Shown here in pieces: positions 7,407 to 11,986 of a stretch of DNA of 11,986 nucleotides. Below the pieces are notes generated by a model. That model was not told the DNA's origin, ran no database searches, and worked only from the letters and a program-made list of their open reading frames with translations. The DNA comes from an uncultured Prevotella sp. (lineage in GTDB: Bacteria > Bacteroidota > Bacteroidia > Bacteroidales > Bacteroidaceae): positions 1-11,986 of the forward strand of contig ONQK01000186.1 of the NCBI GenBank assembly GCA_900319895.1, read 5' to 3'. Made by a program: the position numbers and the translations under genes. Numbering within the stretch: the first letter of the stretch is position 1; the number at the start of each line of letters is the position of its first letter.

Positions 7407-8249
7407 TCAGCGCTGCCTGACGACGCAGTCTGCAGGCCCCTTGATGTTTTCGTCAATGATGACCTCGCCGACTTGGTCGGCCACGATTTCACCGCTGGCT
7501 GGATTTTTGATGCTCCTGATGGCACCACGGATGTCTGCCTTTAGGGTTGAGTACTCGAATGCCCGGTCGCAGCCTTTGTCGAAAGTGCAGTTCTCAAGCA
7601 CCAAGTCGTGGGCATAACAAAGCGGCTGCTCTCCACTGATGTGGCAGTTGACCAGTCGTAGGTTTTTCGAGTGCCAGCCAAGGTATTCGCCATCAAGCAG
7701 CGAATCGTAAATCGTGATGTTCTCCACTTCCCAAAATGCGTCTTTGGTGTGGATTTCAGCATGATGGATCTCAACGTTCTTCACATACTGGAATACATAG
7801 TTCGAGTCGCTCTTCAGCCCGTTCACACAAATGTTCCGGCTGCCCATGAACGGATAAGTTCCTCCGTGCAACTCGACATTGTCGATCACCAGGCCGTCGA
7901 TATTCCAAAACGTCTCGTCTGCATCATTGATTCTCACATTGTGCAGCTCAAGGTTCTTCATCTCACGGAAGAATTTTGGCCCGTCAATCACACAGTCCGA
8001 CATTTTCATGTCGTCTGAATACCAAATGGCAGAGCGTGAGCCCGGGGCAAAATAGCAATTCGTAACCACCGAGCCACGAACATGCCAAAACGGGTATTTG
8101 CCATAAAAGCTGCAACCTTCTGCCTCAATGTTGCTACATTCCTTGATGCCCGACTCACCGTCCTCAATCTTGATGTTCTCCAAGCGCACATCATGCACTT
8201 CAAACAAAGGACGCTCGCCACCGAAGACTTGATCTTTTATTAATTCCAT
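7407..8249 (-). CDS. DUF3737 family beta-helix protein of unknown function
   Basis: I recognise this 280-residue protein as DUF3737 family; no function is established. There is no signal peptide or membrane segment, so it is predicted to be cytoplasmic. From about residue 18 to 245 it consists of about nine imperfect repeats of roughly 20-22 residues. Each has an aromatic pair, then N/D and alternating hydrophobics: for example FWHVRGSVVTNCYF, IWYSDDMKMSDCVI, FWNIDGLVIDNVEL, FWEVENITIYDSLL. This is the pattern of a right-handed parallel beta-helix. The last 35 or so residues (SGEIVADQVGEVIIDE) depart from the repeat. It is first in a two-gene unit with malY and has its own TATATTTG promoter box 25 bases upstream of the ATG. 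A role linked to the MalY reaction is inference from position only. Confidence 0.85.
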   Translation of the reverse strand: MELIKDQVFGGERPLFEVHDVRLENIKIEDGESGIKECSNIEAEGCSFYGKYPFWHVRGSVVTNCYFAPGSRSAIWYSDDMKMSDCVIDGPKFFREMKNLELHNVRINDADETFWNIDGLVIDNVELHGGTYPFMGSRNICVNGLKSDSNYVFQYVKNVEIHHAEIHTKDAFWEVENITIYDSLLDGEYLGWHSKNLRLVNCHISGEQPLCYAHDLVLENCTFDKGCDRAFEYSTLKADIRGAIRSIKNPASGEIVADQVGEVIIDENIKGPADCVVRQR

Positions 8250-8274
8250 CGTCGTTTAATATGGTTAAGCCGTG

Positions 8275-8282
8275 CAAATATA
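8275..8282 (-). promoter_or_regulatory. Bacteroidetes -7 box for the DUF3737-malY unit
   Basis: The minus strand reads TATATTTG followed by C, an exact match to the Bacteroidetes consensus TAnnTTTG. It implies a start of transcription near 8268 and a leader of about 20 bases before the ATG at 8249. No clear TTTG -33 box is seen; a T-rich stretch occupies that region. Confidence 0.75.
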
Positions 8283-8344
8283 CACATTTTTTCATAAAAA
8301 AACAGACTGAGTGGGAAAAAACACGACAATCCTGGCCGAAACTG

Positions 8345-8379
8345 AAAAAAGGCCGCCCGCTCGAAGATTGGACAGCCTT
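8345..8379 (-). terminator. Intrinsic terminator after mdh
   Basis: A 10-bp stem (arms 8370-8379 and 8349-8358 in minus-strand order) surrounds an 11-base loop. Two of the pairs are U-G in minus-strand RNA and would be mismatches on the plus strand, which gives the orientation. The second arm runs into six T (8345-8350). It lies 26 bases past the mdh stop codon. Confidence 0.88.
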
Positions 8380-8405
8380 CAGAAATCACTATTCCCGATT
8401 GTGGA

Positions 8406-9398
8406 TTAAAGATTCGGATTAATTTCGCTCCACTTGGAAATCTCGGGGACGATGTTCAACGTCACCAGCTCGTCGCGCATTTTGCAAAGATGCTCGTAAC
8501 TCTGGTCAAGTTTAGCATTTTCCTCTGCCGTACCTTGTGGAACTTCATAATGGCAGCCGTTCTTGTCCAGCGTTGTGTTCATCGCCATCATGATGTGGTC
8601 GTACTTATCTGTTTTCACATAAGTTCCGGCAGGGAAGCGGAAGGGCTCACCGCCCATCACAGAGCGAATCATCTCAACAGAGAGGTATGAAGGGCTCTGG
8701 AAGGAGCTGCGGCCGCGCAACTCGATGATTTTCGCGCCGCCCTGGGTCACATCTTTCTTCATCTGCTCCCACTCCTCCGCGGGGAACTCGGAAGTACCGA
8801 TGATGTCGCTCAGCTTGCGGCCGGCAATTTCAACATGGCTGCCAAATACCGCCATCTGCTCGCCATGGCCGCCGTATGTCGCACAGCCTGTTATCTCGTC
8901 CTGCATGACATTGAACTTCTTTGCCAAAGCACTTTGCAAACGAGTAGTGTCCAAACCTGCCAAAGTCGTCACCTGTGAGGGTTTCAATCCTGAGTACAAC
9001 AGCGTCACAAGGCCTGTCAGGTCGGCTGGATTGAAGATGATGACCACATGCTTTACATCAGGGCAATACTGTTTGATGTTCTTACCCAACTCCTCTGCTA
9101 TCTCGCAGTTACCTTTCAGCAGATCCTCGCGGGTCATGCCTGCCTTACGGGGGGCGCCGCCAGAAGAAATGATGTACTTGGTGTCAGTGAATGCTTCTTT
9201 TACATCTGTTGTGGCTGTGATTTTCACATTTCCGAAACCACTCTGACGCATTTCTTCTGCCACACCTTCTGGTGAGAACACGTCATACAAGCAAATGTTG
9301 TCTGTCAAACCCATCATCAAAGCGGTTTGAACCATGTTGGAACCAATCATGCCGGCTGCGCCGATGATGGTCAGTTTTTCGTTTGTTAAAAATGCCAT
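8406..9398 (-). CDS. mdh: Malate dehydrogenase (NAD-dependent)
   Basis: This cytoplasmic enzyme interconverts malate and oxaloacetate with NAD(H). In anaerobic Bacteroidales it usually runs in the reductive direction toward fumarate and succinate. The 330-residue protein shows the Rossmann motif GAAGMIG (13-19) and Asp39 at the end of the second strand, which selects NAD over NADP. Substrate-side residues are Arg84 and Arg90 in PRKAGMTR, with Asn123 in FNPADL. The catalytic Asp150/Arg153 are in GLDTTR and His178 is in GGHGEQM. The PRKxGMTR loop marks it as malate rather than lactate dehydrogenase. It is a single-gene unit with a TAAATTTG promoter box upstream and an intrinsic terminator downstream. 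Nothing unusual was noted. Confidence 0.93.
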   Translation of the reverse strand: MAFLTNEKLTIIGAAGMIGSNMVQTALMMGLTDNICLYDVFSPEGVAEEMRQSGFGNVKITATTDVKEAFTDTKYIISSGGAPRKAGMTREDLLKGNCEIAEELGKNIKQYCPDVKHVVIIFNPADLTGLVTLLYSGLKPSQVTTLAGLDTTRLQSALAKKFNVMQDEITGCATYGGHGEQMAVFGSHVEIAGRKLSDIIGTSEFPAEEWEQMKKDVTQGGAKIIELRGRSSFQSPSYLSVEMIRSVMGGEPFRFPAGTYVKTDKYDHIMMAMNTTLDKNGCHYEVPQGTAEENAKLDQSYEHLCKMRDELVTLNIVPEISKWSEINPNL

Positions 9399-9435
9399 AG
9401 TTTATTTTTGTTTAGGTGAATTCATTTTAGCCATG

Positions 9436-9443
9436 CAAATTTA
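9436..9443 (-). promoter_or_regulatory. Bacteroidetes -7 box for mdh
   Basis: The minus strand reads TAAATTTG followed by CATGG, an exact TAnnTTTG match. It is preceded by an eight-base T run, and a weak TTTC is found about 21 bases upstream in place of TTTG. It gives a leader of about 30 bases before the mdh ATG at 9398. Confidence 0.7.
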
Positions 9444-9593
9444 AAAAAAAACTATTAATTCCATGAAATATTGACCGTTAATTTTTGCTTTTTTATAAAA
9501 ATCGTCCTGGAAATCCATCGCTTTGACAAGTAGATTTTACAAAATCTCGTTCTTCCAATCAAAATTCTTCCCCAAAAAACATTAAAATGCATC

Positions 9594-9637
9594 AAAAGCA
9601 AAGATGCACCTCTTTGAACAAGTCAAGAGGCGCATCT
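9594..9637 (-). terminator. Intrinsic terminator after the M64 peptidase gene
   Basis: Arms at 9625-9637 and 9602-9614 form a 13-bp stem in minus-strand RNA, with one G-U pair that would be a mismatch on the plus strand. The stem is followed by TTGCTTTT (9594-9601). It lies 59 bases past the stop codon. The rest of 9399-9695, outside this and the mdh promoter, is AT-rich with no gene seen. Confidence 0.85.
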
Positions 9638-9695
9638 CCCTGATATATGCTTGCTTTAACTTAATGTCAATCTGCTTCCATTGACTTTCCAAGGC

Positions 9696-11039
9696 TTATT
9701 TCTTCGTAATCTTGCGGCTATAAGTCACCTTGCCCTTGTCATAAACACTCAACAAGTAAACGCCGTTGGTCAGCGAAGCTGTATTCAGCATACAAATGCC
9801 GTCCTTGTCGGTCTTCCCTTTTGCCACGACAGCACCAGCCAAGTCTGACAAGATGACGCGCATCGGGCGGTTATCAACCGTCGAACAGGTCACTTTCAGT
9901 TGTGTTGAGAAAGGAACAGGGTCGATAACATAGTCCGTACGCACGCTCTGCACATCAATTCCCGACACCTCGCCACGCTGCAACTGCCAACGGACAGAGT
10001 ATGCGTGGACGCTGGAGTGATTGTCGACGCGCAGGTAGCTGGTCTTGTCTTCCACCGATGCCACCAACTCGTCATTCCGACCCGTCAGAGAATTAGACGT
10101 AAGACTTACTGCATCCTGGCCTGTACCAATGACGCTGCCGTTCAACTTCCAAGTGACTTCAAGCGTATTTGGATTTGGCTTGATCAAATCCAGCCTGAAA
10201 TCCATCCTTGAGCTGCCCACTGTTACCGAATAGCGATTGCTGGGCTGATAGCTGTTAATGGGATTCACAATCTTGTGAATGGACTCAATGATGGCTTGAC
10301 GGCATACCGCACAGAACTCACGTCCTAGATATTGCATCTTGCAATTTTGGTGAGGACGATACCATGAACGGTTCTCAGGATAAGGATAGACACTTACACT
10401 CTCCGTCCCACACCAGTTCTTCCACTTTACGCTCTGCGTACTGGAAGTTCTGGTCATATTCGGCTTCTCTGCCTGATAGCCTTCTGCCCAATATTCATCT
10501 GCCAAATTCGCAAAACCGTGTCCCACTTCATGAAAGAAAATCTCCAGCGCCTGGGAAGCTTTCGAATAGGTCATGATTTCGCCGCCGGCACCGCCGTATT
10601 TCGTAGAATTGACCACCATCACAACAATGTTGTGCTTGGGGAAATTGTTGCTCAAAACCTGACGCACCTTGGTCAAGGACTTCGGATAGAGCAAACGGTC
10701 TATGCCACCATAGCCAAAAGTCGTACCATAGAAATTATTGACAGCTGAACTCGGTGTCAAGCCTGCTCCACTGACCTGTGAAGGTGTCTTAATGAGAAAC
10801 ACATTGATGTAGTCCTTATAGTTCTTCCATGGCGTAATTTGAAAAAACGCATTGGTTGCACTGCGAACATCCTGAACGAATGTGTTCATCTCCGACTCAC
10901 GATAACCGTCACCTAAAAAGACGAGGTTTACATAATTGTCCAAACTTCCCATGTACTTAATTGTATCAACGGGATACTTTTGCGCTGATGCCAACAATGG
11001 CAACAAAAGCATGACTGAAAGTAAATAAAATTTTTTCAT
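9696..11039 (-). CDS. Secreted M64-family zinc metallopeptidase with T9SS sorting domain
   Basis: This is a predicted secreted zinc peptidase of the M64 (IgA peptidase) family; cleavage of IgA is known only for the family's namesake and cannot be assumed here. The 447 residues comprise a signal peptide (1-19, ASA before Gln20) and then, directly, the catalytic domain, starting with VNLVFLGDGY (37-46). Next come the zinc site HEVGH (170-174) followed by LADEY (179-183), with Asp181 as probable third ligand, and the family's FCAVCRQAI motif. An Ig-like beta domain precedes a C-terminal domain (about 383-447) ending NGVYLLSV...YSRKITKK, matching the T9SS Por secretion tail (type A). The separate N-terminal beta domain found in some family members is missing. 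It follows a lipoprotein gene by 56 bases and has no promoter box of its own. Confidence 0.9.
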   Translation of the reverse strand: MKKFYLLSVMLLLPLLASAQKYPVDTIKYMGSLDNYVNLVFLGDGYRESEMNTFVQDVRSATNAFFQITPWKNYKDYINVFLIKTPSQVSGAGLTPSSAVNNFYGTTFGYGGIDRLLYPKSLTKVRQVLSNNFPKHNIVVMVVNSTKYGGAGGEIMTYSKASQALEIFFHEVGHGFANLADEYWAEGYQAEKPNMTRTSSTQSVKWKNWCGTESVSVYPYPENRSWYRPHQNCKMQYLGREFCAVCRQAIIESIHKIVNPINSYQPSNRYSVTVGSSRMDFRLDLIKPNPNTLEVTWKLNGSVIGTGQDAVSLTSNSLTGRNDELVASVEDKTSYLRVDNHSSVHAYSVRWQLQRGEVSGIDVQSVRTDYVIDPVPFSTQLKVTCSTVDNRPMRVILSDLAGAVVAKGKTDKDGICMLNTASLTNGVYLLSVYDKGKVTYSRKITKK

Positions 11040-11076
11040 AACCTTTTAATTTTTATACGTTGAGATTCTTTAGTCT

Positions 11077-11096
11077 AAAAAAAAGCCGCCGACTTT
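11077..11096 (-). terminator. Terminator-like hairpin at the end of the lipoprotein gene
   Basis: On the minus strand AAAGTC-GGC-GGCTTT forms a 6-bp stem (one U-G pair) with a three-base loop. It runs directly into eight T in total (11077-11084). The first base of the structure overlaps the TGA stop codon (11096-11098) of the lipoprotein gene. It could partly end transcription before the M64 gene and act as an attenuator that lowers expression of the second gene. The stem is short, so a weak effect is expected. Confidence 0.5.
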
Positions 11097-11584
11097 CACA
11101 TCTGCAAACTGAGCAAAACTTGCTGCTTATACCTGAATTCGATTTTATCGACAATATTCGTCAGAGGTATGCGAAGATAAAAGTCTGCTTCATCCGACCT
11201 CATCTCCTTGCTTCCCAAACTGCCATTTTCATCTACATATTCCAACCGTTTGCGCAACGGATTTTCCATGCCATAAATAGCCAACTCGTATTTACCCTTC
11301 CCACGCAACACATAATTAAATCCTTCAGCAGGATTCAAATCATGGCCAGGAGGCAGCTGCTTCATCCGTCCATCAACCTTAGTCATACTCAAAAGTTGCA
11401 TTGAATAGGTATTTGACACAGAGTCATAACGCACTAAGCCCTCCACAAAAACCATCTGCGGATGGTCATCGTCAAAAGCCTGACCGCCATGAGAATGCAT
11501 TGCCTCGCGTTTCACGCCACACGATGTCATCCACAATAGAGCTACAATGCCCAAAACGACAAATATGGATTTATAGGCTTTCAT
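11096..11584 (-). CDS. Small lipoprotein of unknown function, upstream of M64 peptidase
   Basis: I do not recognise the family. The 162-residue product has a lipoprotein signal: basic MKAYK, a hydrophobic core (6-18), then lipobox MTSC with acylated Cys22. After a short polar spacer with His residues (about 23-40), the remaining 120 residues look beta-rich (MVFVEGLVRYDSV, YELAIYGM, ADFYLRIPL, DKIEFRYKQQ), as in one compact beta-sandwich domain. It is probably attached to the outer membrane. The gene has a good promoter box (TAACTTTG) and stands 56 bases ahead of the M64 peptidase gene, so the two may share a transcript. Its size and predicted fold recall the N-terminal beta domain that precedes the catalytic domain in some M64 peptidases, but that link is inference only. 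Confidence 0.85.
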   Translation of the reverse strand: MKAYKSIFVVLGIVALLWMTSCGVKREAMHSHGGQAFDDDHPQMVFVEGLVRYDSVSNTYSMQLLSMTKVDGRMKQLPPGHDLNPAEGFNYVLRGKGKYELAIYGMENPLRKRLEYVDENGSLGSKEMRSDEADFYLRIPLTNIVDKIEFRYKQQVLLSLQM

Positions 11585-11622
11585 TTTGAACTGAGTTGAC
11601 TATTTTTGATTATTAATTTTCA

Positions 11623-11652
11623 CAAAGTTAAGAAAAATATCTGATAATCAAG
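11623..11652 (-). promoter_or_regulatory. Bacteroidetes promoter for the lipoprotein-M64 unit
   Basis: The minus strand has CTTG (11649-11652), then 18 bases, then TAACTTTG (11623-11630), close to the Bacteroidetes form TTTG-N19-TAnnTTTG. The predicted leader before the ATG at 11584 is about 30 bases. This is the best two-box promoter match in the window. Confidence 0.75.
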
Positions 11653-11742
11653 CACATTCATTTTATTTTTTTAACAAAAAAAAAGTTAAATTTTTCATGA
11701 AAACACCTAAAAAAATAGTTTTGAAAATGCTGAAACACAAGA

Positions 11743-11784
11743 ATTCAAAGGGGGGGGGCATCAATTAGCCCCCCCCCTTTGAAT
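11743..11784. repeat. 16-bp perfect hairpin with G9/C9 runs
   Basis: The arms ATTCAAA plus nine G (11743-11758) and nine C plus TTTGAAT (11769-11784) pair perfectly around a 10-base loop. It resembles the G-run/C-run hairpin at 17-51 and may be the terminator of a minus-strand gene lying beyond the right edge of the window. On the plus strand it is followed by ATATTTTC. The direction cannot be set. Homopolymers of nine G and nine C are prone to slippage and to sequencing error. Confidence 0.7.
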
Positions 11785-11986
11785 ATTTTCAGAAAAAAAC
11801 GATAAAAATTTATCAAATATGCAAAAAATCCTGCAAAACTTTCATTTCCATGCATCATAGTTGCATATAGACCTACATTTATGCATGTAGAATGACATAT
11901 ACGATATGGAAATTTTGTGTTCGTCCTCATTGTCGTGTATGTAAACAATGACTGCAAGCAAAATACCACAATTACTTCACATAAAA
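11785..11986. other. AT-rich non-coding stretch at the right edge
   Basis: No convincing gene is seen. A frame open on the minus strand here would have to read through the G9/C9 hairpin and has no family resemblance. The only structures are a small inverted repeat CTACAT/ATGTAG (11873-11878 and 11885-11890) and several TGCAT repeats. No TAnnTTTG box was found on either strand. The stretch 11653-11742, left of the hairpin, is likewise AT-rich with one TTTAAC/GTTAAA inverted repeat (11670-11690). Confidence 0.6.

Noticed and set aside
8406..9398. Lactate dehydrogenase instead of malate dehydrogenase
   Set aside because: The substrate loop reads PRKAGMTR with Arg at the specificity position, as in malate dehydrogenases.
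11745..11969. Minus-strand open frame of 74 codons at the right edge
   Set aside because: It runs through the G9/C9 hairpin, has an atypical composition and no visible domain. It is most likely chance in AT-rich DNA.
1..11986. CRISPR array, insertion sequence, tRNA or rRNA genes
   Set aside because: No regularly spaced repeats, transposase frames, terminal inverted repeats or recognisable structural RNA sequences were found by reading both strands.

Overview
The window looks like chromosomal DNA from a Bacteroidales bacterium, most likely a Prevotellaceae-like member. The evidence is a complete type IX secretion system (T9SS) core operon in the gene order known from Porphyromonas gingivalis (porP-porK-porL-porM-porN), a secreted peptidase with a T9SS C-terminal sorting signal, lipoproteins with short lipoboxes, and TAnnTTTG promoter boxes typical of Bacteroidetes. 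The family placement is an inference. All ten genes lie on the minus strand, so transcription runs from high to low coordinates.

Reading in the direction of transcription: (1) 11986-11585 is AT-rich and non-coding. It holds a 16-bp perfect hairpin built on G9/C9 runs and a promoter. (2) 11584-9696 is a small lipoprotein gene of unknown function followed by an M64-family zinc metallopeptidase with signal peptide and T9SS sorting domain. A terminator-like hairpin sits between them and a strong terminator follows. (3) 9398-8406 is malate dehydrogenase, a single-gene unit with its own promoter and terminator. (4) 8249-6184 is a DUF3737 beta-helix protein followed by a MalY/PatB-type PLP enzyme, with a promoter ahead and an intrinsic terminator preceded by a near-duplicate hairpin. 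(5) 5974-64 is the T9SS operon porP/sprF-gldK-gldL-gldM-gldN, tightly packed with an ATGA overlap between gldK and gldL, and ending in a G-run/C-run hairpin.

The T9SS genes work together. GldL and GldM form the inner-membrane, proton-driven motor. GldM reaches across the periplasm to the GldK/GldN ring under the outer membrane, and PorP is an associated outer-membrane barrel. The M64 peptidase is predicted to be a substrate of this same machine. The malate dehydrogenase and MalY/DUF3737 genes appear to be ordinary housekeeping or metabolic neighbours.

Most of the window is recognisable. The least understood parts are the lipoprotein upstream of the M64 peptidase, the DUF3737-MalY pairing, the Arg-rich tail of GldN, and a T9SS promoter region without the canonical box. 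I found no CRISPR array, tRNA, rRNA, insertion sequence or clear sign of a new defence system.
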